24,626 bases of DNA from an uncultured Bacilli bacterium (GCA_905236935.1 CAJOQL010000020.1:1-24626), one strand, 5' to 3'. Shown: positions 14,932 through 24,133, counted from the stretch's first letter. The notes: generated by a model not told the origin, from the letters alone. Numbers and translations are program-made.

Positions 14932-15883
14932 TAACTTATTATTTTATAACTCTCTATTCTTATTACCATTTTCTCTTTTTATTGGGCTTGGAATAACTAA
15001 AATTATTAATACTGCTAAAGCTGATGCTTGGATAAGTATTATTCTAGGAACATTTATTGGTCTAATTATAAATGTATTAATTAAAAAATTACCTGAAAAA
15101 GATAATAAAATTACCACCTATTTATCAAATTCTGCTCTTCTTTTATTAGGAATTACAATTATTACTAAACTAGTTTCTTCCGTATATTTGGACAAAACTG
15201 GAAATATTATAGTTATGATTCCTTTTTTATTCTTAATATACTACTCTGCTTTAAAAGATCGATATTCTCTAATGAAAGTAATAAGCATTTTAAATATTAT
15301 CTATATATTTATGATACTATTTGCTTTTTCTTCTCTACTTCCATCAATTAATATTGATAACTTTAAACCAATTGGAATTAACAATCCTCTATCAATTATA
15401 TTAGGAGCACTTGAATATGCTATTTATAGTACTACTCCTTTTACCATCTTACCTGAATTTAGTAAAAAATATAACTATAAAGTATATTTATTATCTTCCT
15501 TATTTTTACTTATTATCTTTGTTTTAATAATTGGTAATTTAGGAGTCGATTTATCCATTGGTTATCGTTATCCTGAATATATGATATTTAAAAATATTGC
15601 CATTTTAGACTTTATTGAAAACACTCAAAATATTTTATTCTTTGTTTGGATTATAAATATCTATACTCTAACTAGTCATACCACACTAAATATTAAAGAA
15701 ATAGTTAAAGAAAAAGGTTTATTAATAACTTTAATTATCATAGCAATTATTATAAATACATTTATTATTAACACTTATAAAACCCCAATAATATTCTTAA
15801 ATTATTTAGATTATATAATTTTAGGAATATTTACTATTTATATAATAGGCAAAATATTTGGTATCAAAAAACATACTGATTAA
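14918..15883 (+). CDS. gerAB: Germination receptor subunit B (GerAB family permease-like)
   Basis: 321 residues, a multi-pass protein of the APC-type germination permease family, about 45 residues shorter than Bacillus GerAB. The ATG at 14918 follows AGGTGA by 5 bases; a GTG at 14909 is rejected. Hydrophobic segments run through the length: LPFSLFIGLGITKI, WISIILGTFIGLIINVLI, IIVMIPFLFLIYYSAL and VYLLSSLFLLIIFVLIIG, down to YIILGIFTIYIIGKIFG. FKPIGINNPLSIILGALEYAIYSTTPFTILPEF matches the family's ligand-channel region. It is expected to bind or gate the germinant. The order A-C-B resembles the gerK operon of Bacillus rather than gerA. Confidence 0.88.
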   Translation: MKKIDNLLFYNSLFLLPFSLFIGLGITKIINTAKADAWISIILGTFIGLIINVLIKKLPEKDNKITTYLSNSALLLLGITIITKLVSSVYLDKTGNIIVMIPFLFLIYYSALKDRYSLMKVISILNIIYIFMILFAFSSLLPSINIDNFKPIGINNPLSIILGALEYAIYSTTPFTILPEFSKKYNYKVYLLSSLFLLIIFVLIIGNLGVDLSIGYRYPEYMIFKNIAILDFIENTQNILFFVWIINIYTLTSHTTLNIKEIVKEKGLLITLIIIAIIINTFIINTYKTPIIFLNYLDYIILGIFTIYIIGKIFGIKKHTD

Positions 15884-15899
15884 AAACGCAGTATGTTTT
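15868..15899. terminator. Bidirectional terminator between gerAB and the NPKTG protein
   Basis: Perfect 10-bp arms AAAACATACT/AGTATGTTTT (15868-15877, 15890-15899) with a 12-base loop. It holds both convergent stop codons and T-rich flanks on each strand. Confidence 0.75.
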
Positions 15900-16950
15900 A
15901 TATTTGTTTTAAATAAGACTTATCTTTACTTCCAAAATAACCAATTAAAGATAAAACTCCAATTATACCAAGAATTAAAAATGTATCCTTAATTCCCGTT
16001 TTAGGATTTTTACTTTCATTATCACTTACACCTGTTTGAGTATCTTTAACATCTGTAGTTATCTCATTTGCTAAAGTTTTAACCTCAATAGCATCACTCA
16101 TAATCTCTGAACCAATTACTCTTGTTTTAAAATAATATGTACTAGAAGGTTCTAAATTATCTATTGTAATCGAAACATATCCTGAACAACTTGGTCTAAC
16201 ATTTGTTGCAAGCTTATAAGTATTTGTTGCATTATCTAATACATATATCCCACAAACAGCATCATCCCCGTCATAATTAACTATTTTTGGTGCAATATTA
16301 ACACTATTTGCTGTAATATCACTTGCTGCTAATGTAGCACTATAACCACTAAACTGAGAATACTCAGCATCTTCTAATTGTTCAGTTGTTTTACCATAGT
16401 CTTCCGCTAATTTATTAATTTTACTTTTACTCAATAATAGCTTAAAAGAATCTAATCCCTTTGTATATTCACTTGATTGATCTCCTAATTTAAACATTAC
16501 CCCATAAGTATCATAAAATGCTTCATCTGCTGTAAAATCATCAGATAAATATAAATCTTTCTTAGAAACTTCTTGAATAGTTGTATTTAAAAAACTTTTA
16601 ACTAATATCACTTTTAAAATTTCTGCCATCAAAAGCTCATTAACATTTTCATCAGTTAAAACTAAATCATTTTGATAATAAATATCATTATCATCATAAC
16701 TAAAAGCCAAAACTACACTATTATCATCCTTAGATTTAAAATTAAGCTTTTTATTTACAGAATCATTTTCTAATCTTACACCTAATCCAATATTAATAGT
16801 ACTTCCACCATCAGATTCATTTTTATCTAATGAACTATTAAATTTACTAACTAAATCGTCAATATTTATTTTATCTTCAGCTTCTATCGCAAAAACATTT
16901 ACTGTTATTAAACATAAATAAATAACTACTACATATATTAATCTTTTCAT
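15898..16950 (-). CDS. Sortase-anchored surface protein with NPKTG sorting signal
   Basis: 350 residues. The signal peptide MKRLIYVVVIYLCLITVNVFA is likely cleaved near residue 21. The N-terminal 190 residues are unassigned and Asp/Asn-rich. At about 205-293 a fibronectin-III-like region with two Cys (CGIYVL...VRPSCSGYVSITIDNLEPSSTYYFKTRVIG) is followed by a linker. The C-terminus has NPKTG (315-319), a membrane segment (about 323-340) and a short tail (SKDKSYLKQI). This is a cell-wall sorting signal; NPKTG is a variant of LPXTG. No sortase is in the window. GGTGG precedes the ATG. It starts 17 bases after xfp with no terminator between, so it is probably co-transcribed. Ligand unknown. Confidence 0.75.
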   Translation of the reverse strand: MKRLIYVVVIYLCLITVNVFAIEAEDKINIDDLVSKFNSSLDKNESDGGSTINIGLGVRLENDSVNKKLNFKSKDDNSVVLAFSYDDNDIYYQNDLVLTDENVNELLMAEILKVILVKSFLNTTIQEVSKKDLYLSDDFTADEAFYDTYGVMFKLGDQSSEYTKGLDSFKLLLSKSKINKLAEDYGKTTEQLEDAEYSQFSGYSATLAASDITANSVNIAPKIVNYDGDDAVCGIYVLDNATNTYKLATNVRPSCSGYVSITIDNLEPSSTYYFKTRVIGSEIMSDAIEVKTLANEITTDVKDTQTGVSDNESKNPKTGIKDTFLILGIIGVLSLIGYFGSKDKSYLKQI

Positions 16951-16967
16951 TTTACCACCTTTTTTAT

Positions 16968-19301
16968 TTAATTTTTACCATGCCATTTAAAGTTAACAAC
17001 CTCTGGAATATCAACACCATTTTCATATATATATCTAGTGTGATATTCTAAAGTATCTTCACATTTTTTTATTAACATTTCACGTTTTTCACTAGGTACT
17101 TTAGCATATTTTAAAACATCTAATATTAAATGATATCTATCAAGTTTATTCAAAACTCTCATATCAAAAGGTGTTGTAATTGTTCCTTCCTCTTTGTATC
17201 CATGAACATGCATATTTTGATTATATCTCTTATAAGTTAATTCATGAATTAAATGAGGATATCCATGGAAAGCAAAAATAATTGGTTTATCTTTTGTAAA
17301 TAGTTCATTGTATTCATCATTAGTAAGCCCATGTGAATGGTCCTCATTAGATACTAATTTCATTAAATCAACTACACTTACAACTCTTACCCTAAGCTCT
17401 GGAATATTATCTTTAATAATTTGCGTAGCTGCAAGTACTTCAAGTGTTGGTGTATCACCAGCCGCCGCTAAGACTACATCTGGCTTTTCATCACTTGCCC
17501 ACTCAAAAATATCTATTCCTTTTGCACAATGCTCTTTAGCTTCTTCAATTGACAACCACTGTGGTCTTTCATGTTTTGATGCTACGATTACATTAATATA
17601 ATTTTTAGTTTGTAATATATGGTTAGCACAAGATAATAAAGTATTAGCATCAAATGGTAAATATACCCTAACAGCATTAGCTTTTTTAGTAATAATATGA
17701 TTTATAAAACCAGGATCTTGATGAGTAAAACCATTATGATCTTGTTGCCAACAATGACTAGTTAAAATAATATTTAAAGATGATATATCACGTCTCCAAG
17801 GAATTTCATCACACATTTTAAGCCATTTAGCATGCTGACTTACCATAGAATCTATAATTCTAATAAAAGCTTCATAACTGTGTATAATTCCATGTCTTCC
17901 AGTTAAAATATAACCTTCAAGCAATCCTTCACATACATGTTCAGATAATATGCTATCAACAATTTTACCATCAGGTGATAAATATTCATCATTTTCTAAC
18001 ATATCTGCATTCCACTTACGACTAGTAACTTTAAATACTTCATTAAATCTATTAGAAAGTGCTTCATCAGGACCAAATATTCTAAAATTATCATTATTAT
18101 CAATAACATCTTTTAAATATGAACCAAGAGTATACATATCACTAGCATTTACTAATCCATGACCCTCAAAAGACAATCCATAATTAGTATAATCATGTAA
18201 TTTTAAATTTTGTAATAAAATTCCTCCATTACTAATAGGATTGGCACTCATTCTCTTATCCCCTTTAGGAACTAGTGCTTTAAGCTCTTTTATTAATTTT
18301 CCTTTTTCATCAAATAATTCATCAATTTTATAACTCTTCAACCATTTTTCCAATATTTTTAAATTTTCCATATGTTTTTCATCAACTAATACTGGTACTT
18401 GATGCGATCTAAAACTATTTTCAATTTCTTTATTATCTAGCATCTTTATTCCTGTCCATCCCTTTGGACTTTTTAAAATAATTACTGGATAAATTGGTCT
18501 ACTAATTTTCTTTGTCTTTTTAGCTCTATTTTTAATATCTTTAATTTCTAAAATAACCTCATCCATTACTTTAGCCATCTTTTGATGCATTGATTTAGTA
18601 TCACTACCAGATACAATATATGGATGATAACCTAATCCTTCAAAATACTTTTTAAGTTCATTTTCGCTAATTCTAGATAAAATAGTAGGATTAGCAATTT
18701 TATATCCATTTAAATTTAAAATAGGAAGTACTACTCCATCAGTTAAAGGATTAATTATTTTATTTATTTGCCATGATGCCGCAAGTGGACCAGTTTCAGC
18801 CTCACCATCTCCAATAACACATGCCACAATTAAATTAGGATTATCTAAAGCAGCACCATAAGCATGAGCTAAACTATAACCAAGTTCCCCACCTTCATTA
18901 ATACTACCTGGTACCTCTGGTGCCACGTGACTAGGAGTTCCACCTGGAAAACTAAACTGCTTACATAATTTTTTTAAACCTTCTTCATCTTCTGTAATTT
19001 CTGGATATAGTTCACTGTAAGTTCCTTCTAAATAAGCATTAGCAATCATAGCTTGACCACTATGACCAGGACCAGAAACATAAATCATATTTAAATCATA
19101 TTTGTTAATAACTCTATTTAAATGAACATAAATAAAATTTTGTCCTGGCGCACTTCCCCAATGACCAACTAACTTTTTCTTAATATCATCCAAAGTAAGT
19201 TCTCTTTTTAAAAGAGGATTATCTTTTAAATATATTTGTGCACAAGACAAATAATTAAGTACTCTAAAATATTCATCTATTCTTTTAAGGTCTTCATTCA
19301 T
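16968..19301 (-). CDS. xfp: Phosphoketolase (xylulose-5-P/fructose-6-P)
   Basis: 777 residues. It splits xylulose-5-phosphate (and usually fructose-6-phosphate) with phosphate to acetyl phosphate and glyceraldehyde-3-phosphate or erythrose-4-phosphate, using thiamine diphosphate. Cofactor and active-site segments are present: GHWGSAPGQNF (about 46-56), YVSGPGHSGQAMIANAYLEG (74-93), GDGEAETGPLAASW (164-177), then HDYTNYGLSFEGHG, HSYEAFIRIIDSMVSQHAKW and SHCWQQDHNGFTHQDPGFI. Length fits the ~790-residue family. The ATG at 19301 follows AAGGGTGAT; an ATG at 19325 lies at the predicted RNA start and is rejected. It supports sugar fermentation to acetate or ethanol. Promoter at 19331. Confidence 0.95.
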   Translation of the reverse strand: MNEDLKRIDEYFRVLNYLSCAQIYLKDNPLLKRELTLDDIKKKLVGHWGSAPGQNFIYVHLNRVINKYDLNMIYVSGPGHSGQAMIANAYLEGTYSELYPEITEDEEGLKKLCKQFSFPGGTPSHVAPEVPGSINEGGELGYSLAHAYGAALDNPNLIVACVIGDGEAETGPLAASWQINKIINPLTDGVVLPILNLNGYKIANPTILSRISENELKKYFEGLGYHPYIVSGSDTKSMHQKMAKVMDEVILEIKDIKNRAKKTKKISRPIYPVIILKSPKGWTGIKMLDNKEIENSFRSHQVPVLVDEKHMENLKILEKWLKSYKIDELFDEKGKLIKELKALVPKGDKRMSANPISNGGILLQNLKLHDYTNYGLSFEGHGLVNASDMYTLGSYLKDVIDNNDNFRIFGPDEALSNRFNEVFKVTSRKWNADMLENDEYLSPDGKIVDSILSEHVCEGLLEGYILTGRHGIIHSYEAFIRIIDSMVSQHAKWLKMCDEIPWRRDISSLNIILTSHCWQQDHNGFTHQDPGFINHIITKKANAVRVYLPFDANTLLSCANHILQTKNYINVIVASKHERPQWLSIEEAKEHCAKGIDIFEWASDEKPDVVLAAAGDTPTLEVLAATQIIKDNIPELRVRVVSVVDLMKLVSNEDHSHGLTNDEYNELFTKDKPIIFAFHGYPHLIHELTYKRYNQNMHVHGYKEEGTITTPFDMRVLNKLDRYHLILDVLKYAKVPSEKREMLIKKCEDTLEYHTRYIYENGVDIPEVVNFKWHGKN

Positions 19302-19330
19302 TCTAGCATCACCCTTTATTATCATTTACC

Positions 19331-19336
19331 ATTATA
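19331..19336 (-). promoter_or_regulatory. -10 box of xfp
   Basis: Perfect TATAAT on the minus strand, 30 bases before the ATG, preceded by GTG. The -35 is poor. RNA start near 19324. Confidence 0.55.
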
Positions 19337-19445
19337 CACTATTTTATTTATAATTCATATAGAAAAAATGTTGTATTTTAATTTTCTCCACTCGTCTTAT
19401 TGTCTTATGAATGGATTTATGCTAATATTTTTTTGGGTGAATAAA

Positions 19446-19988
19446 ATGATTTATAATAATAATGAAACACTAAAACTTTATAAAAGTTATTACAATATTA
19501 ACAAAGCAATTGAAAAAAAAGAATTATATCGTATAAATCATGGAGTTTATTCTACTACCCCAAAACCAGATAATATTTTAGTTGCATGTCTTAAACATCG
19601 AAACGCAATTATAACTTTAAATACTGCTTTTTATCTCTACAATTTATCAAATAAATTAGATAATAAAATATATTTAGCATGTACTAGAAATGCAGATAAA
19701 TTTAATGATGATTTTGTAGAACAGATGTGTATGGAAAAAGATATTTTAAACATTGGTAAAACCACTATAGATTATCAAAACAGAAAGTTAAACATTTATG
19801 ATAAAGAAAGGCTTTTAATTGAACTAATTCGTAAAAAATGGACTATGGAATATACTTATTATAAATATATAATAAATAGTTATCGTAAAATTGCAAATAC
19901 TCTTGATACGAATAAACTAATGGATTATGCTCCAAATTTTTATAATGGTAAAAGCATTTTAGATACAATAATGAAAGAAGTTTTTTAA
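19446..19988 (+). CDS. AbiEi-like antitoxin/transcriptional regulator, without a partner toxin
   Basis: 180 residues from ATG 19446, where GGGTGA lies 5 bases upstream; in-frame codons further up overlap xfp and are spurious. The start LKLYKSYYNINKAIEKKELYRINHGVYSTTPKPDN is the winged-helix segment of the AbiEi family (helix, then a strand with RINHGVY.). HRNAIITLNTAFYLYNLSNKLDNKIYLACTRNADKF and the IYDKERLLIELIRKKW segment match the C-terminal AbiEi domain. AbiEi proteins are antitoxins of type IV systems and repress their own promoter. No nucleotidyltransferase toxin (AbiEii) follows; the next gene is a membrane protein after a terminator. It may be a solitary regulator. Confidence 0.68.
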   Translation: MIYNNNETLKLYKSYYNINKAIEKKELYRINHGVYSTTPKPDNILVACLKHRNAIITLNTAFYLYNLSNKLDNKIYLACTRNADKFNDDFVEQMCMEKDILNIGKTTIDYQNRKLNIYDKERLLIELIRKKWTMEYTYYKYIINSYRKIANTLDTNKLMDYAPNFYNGKSILDTIMKEVF

Positions 19989-20024
19989 CTTACAAATATA
20001 AAATTATAAACAAAGTGATATATT

Positions 20025-20060
20025 AAAGTGATATATTTATTTTATTTTAATTATCACTTT
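20025..20060 (+). terminator. Terminator after the AbiEi-like gene
   Basis: Arms AAAGTGAT/ATCACTTT (20025-20032, 20053-20060) with a 20-base AT loop and a modest T-rich tail. The left arm is in the second copy of a 13-base tandem repeat (20012-20024, 20025-20037), so the first copy could pair instead. Confidence 0.5.
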
Positions 20061-20178
20061 TATTATGCAAAAATTTAAGTTATCAACATTATTTATTACT
20101 CATAAAAAATAGTATTAGTATTTTCTCTAAATCATATCAAACTTTTTGCGAACATTTTTAAAACGCTAGTGTTTTTTA

Positions 20179-20187
20179 TGTTATACT
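20179..20187 (+). promoter_or_regulatory. Extended -10 promoter for the gene at 20205
   Basis: TG-T-TATACT (TATACT at 20182-20187), 17 bases before the start codon. No recognisable -35. Confidence 0.5.
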
Positions 20188-20204
20188 AATAATAGAGGTA
20201 TAAT

Positions 20205-21362
20205 ATGAAAAAAACAAATAATAATTCTAAAATAGATTTTATACATTTTTTAGTAAAATTAATAATTATTGGTATAATACTATTTATCATAATTCAATTA
20301 ACTGCAGGATTTATTATTGGTTCTATTTATCCTGATTTAGTTGAAAATGCTAAAGATTACATTAATGATTCAATCGGACATACTTACTGTGGAACCTTCT
20401 TTATTACAATGCTAATAAGTAAAAACTTTAAATCTATCACTGATTATAACTCATTTACGAATCAAGCAATTATTCCCTCACCATTTAATTATATTCTTAA
20501 TGGTATATCCATAATTAATACATTAATAATATTAGTACTAATATATAATATCTTTAAAAAAGTTAAAAACAAAGAATTATTTGAGAAAAATGCACCTAAT
20601 TTAATTATCATTCTAGGATTTTTATACCTTATTAATAATATAATTGCTGAACTAAGTTACTTTGAAATTAGATTTTATAAAGAATATGCTACTGGCCTTT
20701 TAGCAACTACTACTTATTATCCACAAATTTATCATATATTTGTAATACCAGTAATCATAATATCAGCTGGTTTAATATTTAAACATTATGAACTTAATTT
20801 AAAAAATAACAATCCTAAAAAAATTGATACCATCATAAAAATACTAAACATTCTAATAATTACTATTTCTTCAATATTCATTACATATCGTTTAGGAATA
20901 AGAACATATGAATTAATTGCAACTCTTTTAAATAAACACATAAGCATTAGATTACCATTTTATGGATATATGATGGACTTACCTTATGAATATGCTTTAA
21001 GTCAAAGTGGATATTTAAAACTAATAACTCTTAGATATATAAAAGATTTACCTTCATTTATTGCATCAATTATTTCAATAGTTTTATTTAGCAAGATTTT
21101 ATTATCTACCACCCATAATCATATTAATACTAAAGAAAATACCAGAAGAATAAATATATCCTTAATATCTTTATTAATAGCATCAATTATTCTAAATGCC
21201 CTTGGATTATATGAAATAAACATCCTACATAAATACTTTACTGAACCATTTAATAGAGCAGTCTACACAATCGCTATTCGTTCATTTTGTGAACCTCTAT
21301 TATATGGACTTATGCTATATTTATTTAAAGTATTTATAGAGACTTTACCAAAAGAAAACTAA
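20205..21362 (+). CDS. Multi-pass membrane protein of unknown function
   Basis: 385 residues, not recognised. About eight hydrophobic segments, the first at 14-38 (FLVKLIIIGIILFIIIQLTAGFIIG), then around 100-120, 130-150, 180-195, 212-230, 280-300, 320-340 and 360-380. The stretch NGISIINTLIILVLIYNIFKKVKNKELFEKNAPNLIIILGFLYLINNII resembles DUF2975-type membrane proteins. It has no transporter signature motif or catalytic residues that I can point to. GAGG lies 7 bases upstream. Single gene with its own promoter and terminator. Confidence 0.55.
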   Translation: MKKTNNNSKIDFIHFLVKLIIIGIILFIIIQLTAGFIIGSIYPDLVENAKDYINDSIGHTYCGTFFITMLISKNFKSITDYNSFTNQAIIPSPFNYILNGISIINTLIILVLIYNIFKKVKNKELFEKNAPNLIIILGFLYLINNIIAELSYFEIRFYKEYATGLLATTTYYPQIYHIFVIPVIIISAGLIFKHYELNLKNNNPKKIDTIIKILNILIITISSIFITYRLGIRTYELIATLLNKHISIRLPFYGYMMDLPYEYALSQSGYLKLITLRYIKDLPSFIASIISIVLFSKILLSTTHNHINTKENTRRINISLISLLIASIILNALGLYEINILHKYFTEPFNRAVYTIAIRSFCEPLLYGLMLYLFKVFIETLPKEN

Positions 21363-21384
21363 TAACATTACGTTACTAGTTTTT
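21356..21384. terminator. Bidirectional terminator between the membrane-protein gene and the tRNA genes
   Basis: 11-base arms (21356-21366, 21372-21382) with one mismatch and a 5-base loop. T-rich tracts flank both sides, so it can end the plus-strand gene and the minus-strand tRNA transcript. Confidence 0.65.
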
Positions 21385-21395
21385 ATTTCAAAAAA

Positions 21396-21472
21396 TGGTC
21401 GAGGAGACAGGATTCGAACCTGCGACCCCCTGGTCCCAAACCAGGTGCACTACCAAACTGTGCTACTCCTCG
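21396..21472 (-). tRNA. tRNA-Pro (UGG)
   Basis: A full cloverleaf on the minus strand: acceptor CGAGGAG/CTCCTCG, D-arm with TTTGGTA, anticodon stem CCTGG/CCAGG with loop TTTGGGA (anticodon TGG), T-arm with GGTTCGAATCC, discriminator A and encoded CCA. It lies 6 bases after tRNA-Arg, in one transcript. Confidence 0.96.
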
Positions 21473-21478
21473 ATATAA

Positions 21479-21555
21479 TGGTACGCCCAGAGGGAGTCGA
21501 ACCCCCAACCTTTAGATCCGTAGTCTAACGCTCTATCCAATTGAGCTATGGGCGC
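21479..21555 (-). tRNA. tRNA-Arg (ACG)
   Basis: A full cloverleaf on the minus strand: acceptor GCGCCCA/TGGGCGT (first pair G-U), D-arm with AATTGGATA, anticodon stem TTAGA/TCTAA with loop CTACGGA (anticodon ACG, read as ICG), T-arm with GGTTCGACTCC, encoded CCA. First gene of the pair. Confidence 0.96.
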
Positions 21556-21587
21556 ATAACTTGCCTCTTTTGGCTAATTACTCAATT

Positions 21588-21596
21588 ATTATAACA
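21588..21596 (-). promoter_or_regulatory. Extended -10 promoter of the tRNA pair
   Basis: TG-T-TATAAT on the minus strand (TATAAT at 21588-21593), 32 bases before tRNA-Arg. TTTATT is 17 bases upstream as a weak -35. Confidence 0.55.
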
Positions 21597-21657
21597 CAAA
21601 TTTTCAAAAAATAAAGACTTTTTTTATAAAACGTGATATATTTATTATGGTGAGACT

Positions 21658-22074
21658 ATGTTAGACAATATATCAGCTATAAATATTATATTTGAAAATG
21701 GTGATAATATTATTATAAACAATGATGAATTAAAGGATTTCTGTATTTCAAATATTGATGAAAAAGGAAATGAAATTCCCTATGAACCCACTTTAATTGA
21801 AAATAAATTATACGCTAACTTTATGCTTTTAAACATAAATCACAATATTGCTAACATAAATAAAATAAGTAGAATTAAATCAAAAAATGACATCACTGAA
21901 ATAGTAATAATCTTCAAAAATCAAAAATATTTGAATTTTACTATTGTCAGTAATGCCAATCCATTTTCTAACTATTATAATAACGATTACGAATACATTT
22001 ATGAAGATGAAAATTCTCTTGGTTTATTGTTATCAGAGTATAACATTAAATATAAAGAAAATCTATTCGTTTAA
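21658..22074 (+). CDS. Unknown acidic protein, 138 residues
   Basis: Not recognised. It starts [34 protein letters not shown] lies 3 bases upstream. Repeated beta-strand-like segments ([44 protein letters not shown]) suggest an all-beta fold. The C-terminal part is Asn/Tyr/Glu-rich. No signal peptide or membrane segment. Its stop overlaps that of the convergent ATPase gene by 4 bases. Confidence 0.6.
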   Translation: MLDNISAINIIFENGDNIIINNDELKDFCISNIDEKGNEIPYEPTLIENKLYANFMLLNINHNIANINKISRIKSKNDITEIVIIFKNQKYLNFTIVSNANPFSNYYNNDYEYIYEDENSLGLLLSEYNIKYKENLFV

Positions 22075-23123
22075 ATATCCTCTAAATCTACATTTTCATC
22101 TTCTAACATTTCCTTAAATTGCTCTTTAAAATGAGCAATTTCTTTTTTTAATGTATCCGGATATATATTCTTAGCATTACAAACTGCTTTATATATATGT
22201 TTAATTCTAACCTCTTTAGCATTTTCAAAAACTGCATAACTAAAAGCATTAGCTAATATTGTAAGCGTAATATCAGGATATCTAGATGATATTTCATAAA
22301 CTCTTTTATACTCACTTGTCATCTCAGTTAAAAATTTAAAAATATTCTCTTTTTGAAAATCAGTATAAGCAAGTTTTACTCCTAACTTTTTCTCAAACTT
22401 AGGATAAGTCCCCATTAATATTTTTACCACTACATCAGTTGTAGCCTCTTCAACTTCAACTTTAATAAATCTACGTAAAAATGCTCTATCTCTTAAAATA
22501 TAAGTCTCATATTCTTCACTAGTAGTAGCACCTATCATTTTAATCGTACCTCTATCTAAAAAAGGTTTTAACATATTAGCAAAATCAATATTTCCAGTAT
22601 TATTTGATTTATTAACAAGTAAATGTACTTCATCAATAAAAAGAATTGTATCTTTAGCGCTCTTTAACTCTTGTAATAGTAATTCTAATCTTGAATCAGT
22701 AGAACCATCTGAAGATGTATTCGAACCCATTAAACTTGGAATATTAATTTTAATAATACGCCAATTCTTTAAAGCATCTGGAACATTCCCATTTTGTATA
22801 CGATAAGCAAGTCCTTCAACGATAGCAGTTTTACCTATTCCAGCTTTACCAGTTAAAAGAGCTCCTTTATCTGGTGTAATAAGAGCTAGAATCATTTCAT
22901 TAATCTCATTATCCCTACCAATTGCTGGATTAGTTATATATTCTCTTGCAGTTAAATCTTCTCCATAATTATCAATAATACTAATTTTTCTTGGCATATC
23001 AAATTCTTTAGCACCATTATCATTATTATTAAAACTATCAGTATTACCTAAATCATCAACACTTTGAAGAGTATCTATTTCATTTAAAGATTCAATATTA
23101 TTAAATGTATTTAATGTTTCCAT
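22071..23123 (-). CDS. Single-domain Clp-type AAA+ ATPase
   Basis: 350 residues. An Asp/Asn-rich unstructured N-terminus (1-42) leads to one AAA+ module similar to the first ATPase domain of Clp[11 protein letters not shown] (Walker A, 92-99), ILFIDEVH (Walker B, 160-167), IGATTSEEY (sensor 1, about 197-205) and DRAFLRRF with arginine-finger candidates (about 212-219). A helical C-terminal subdomain follows. It lacks the Clp N-repeat, middle domain, second ATPase and ClpP-binding loop, so it is not an ordinary protease partner. It probably remodels a specific protein complex. AAAGGA lies 8 bases upstream. Partners unknown. Confidence 0.78.
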   Translation of the reverse strand: METLNTFNNIESLNEIDTLQSVDDLGNTDSFNNNDNGAKEFDMPRKISIIDNYGEDLTAREYITNPAIGRDNEINEMILALITPDKGALLTGKAGIGKTAIVEGLAYRIQNGNVPDALKNWRIIKINIPSLMGSNTSSDGSTDSRLELLLQELKSAKDTILFIDEVHLLVNKSNNTGNIDFANMLKPFLDRGTIKMIGATTSEEYETYILRDRAFLRRFIKVEVEEATTDVVVKILMGTYPKFEKKLGVKLAYTDFQKENIFKFLTEMTSEYKRVYEISSRYPDITLTILANAFSYAVFENAKEVRIKHIYKAVCNAKNIYPDTLKKEIAHFKEQFKEMLEDENVDLEDI

Positions 23124-23145
23124 TATATCAGTCCTTTACCAAGAT

Positions 23146-23154
23146 ATTATAGCA
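23146..23154 (-). promoter_or_regulatory. Extended -10 promoter of the Clp-type ATPase gene
   Basis: TG-C-TATAAT on the minus strand (TATAAT at 23146-23151), 22 bases before the start codon. Poor -35. Confidence 0.5.
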
Positions 23155-23167
23155 TATCCCTTACTAT

Positions 23168-24061
23168 TTAAAAAGGAATAATCTTATTTTTATAACCACC
23201 CAAAACCATATAACAATCAAATGAAGATAGAAAAGCTTTATCATCTATTCTCATAACTTCTTCTTTTAAATCAAAATAAATATGATATGGAACTGTAACA
23301 AAAAGAATTGGATCTTTCTTTTTAAAAATGCCACCTAAATTGCCCATTTCTGTAACCCCTAATTTATATTTATAATTTAAACTATTTTCAATTAATGTCC
23401 ATTTTTTACTTTTTATAAATACCATTTTACTATCATTTAATCCAAGCATTACAACATCAACAAGTTTTGAAGAAATTAATAAAATTAAAATCGCAATTAT
23501 AGCATTAGTAAAACCAAATATTAATGCACCAGCTACTATTATAAAAGTATTTATAATTCTAAGTGCAGCCCCAACTGGCATCTTAATAAACTTAACAAAT
23601 ACACTAGCAATTATATCAGTACCTCCAGTATTAAATCCACCACGATATATCATACCATTACTAACACCTTGTAAAATGCCAGTTACAAGTATAAGTATTA
23701 CTTTACTTTCAAAAGTTATATTTAAACATTTTACTATTGGTTCTGTTAAAGATACCATAAACATATAAACAACCGAACCAATTATTGTATTAATAGTCTT
23801 TTCTTTTCCAAAATTTAAATAAAAAACAATTATTAACAAACTAGTTGCTCCATATATAAAATAACTAACTGGAAGACCAGTAAGCTCTCTAATAATAATT
23901 GCAAGTCCTGAAACTCCACCTGTAACAATATTATTTGGTACTAAAAAAGCATTATAACTAAAAGCAAAAATAAATGTAGAAATAACTAAATATATTAATC
24001 TTATTAAATAATGATTTTTATTAACTCTATTTAAAATACGATTTTTCTTAATATTAATCAT
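23168..24061 (-). CDS. YitT-family (DUF161/DUF2179) membrane protein
   Basis: 297 residues from ATG 24061, chosen because AGGTGAG lies 4 bases upstream; an in-frame start at 24118 would lie in the tuf terminator. About five membrane segments carry the family motifs AFSYNAFLVPNNIVTGGVSGLAIII (about 33-57) and YRGGFNTGGTDIIA. The C-terminal cytosolic DUF2179 domain (about 210-297, KWTLIENSLNYKYKLGVTEMG... to CYMVLGGYKNKIIPF) follows. Function is poorly known; sometimes considered a transporter. It has no convincing promoter of its own, so tuf read-through is possible. Confidence 0.85.
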   Translation of the reverse strand: MINIKKNRILNRVNKNHYLIRLIYLVISTFIFAFSYNAFLVPNNIVTGGVSGLAIIIRELTGLPVSYFIYGATSLLIIVFYLNFGKEKTINTIIGSVVYMFMVSLTEPIVKCLNITFESKVILILVTGILQGVSNGMIYRGGFNTGGTDIIASVFVKFIKMPVGAALRIINTFIIVAGALIFGFTNAIIAILILLISSKLVDVVMLGLNDSKMVFIKSKKWTLIENSLNYKYKLGVTEMGNLGGIFKKKDPILFVTVPYHIYFDLKEEVMRIDDKAFLSSFDCYMVLGGYKNKIIPF

Positions 24062-24112
24062 ATTCTCACCTATTATAATAATACTTGTTTTTAAAAAAAT
24101 AGTAAAGAAAAA

Positions 24113-24128
24113 ACTCACCTAAGTGAGT
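24113..24128 (-). terminator. Terminator of tuf
   Basis: Perfect 6-bp arms ACTCAC/GTGAGT (24113-24118, 24123-24128) with a 4-base loop and six T following on the minus strand. It lies 5 bases past the tuf stop codon. Confidence 0.75.
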
Positions 24129-24133
24129 CTTTA

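Noticed and set aside
17308..18162. Plus-strand frames inside xfp
   Set aside because: They lie opposite conserved phosphoketolase codons and have no family features.
20012..20037. 13-base tandem repeat as an iteron or regulatory array
   Set aside because: Only two copies in AT-rich DNA, one of them forming the terminator arm.
24072..24077. TATAAT before the YitT-family gene as its promoter
   Set aside because: It would place the RNA start downstream of most of the ribosome site, too close to the start codon.
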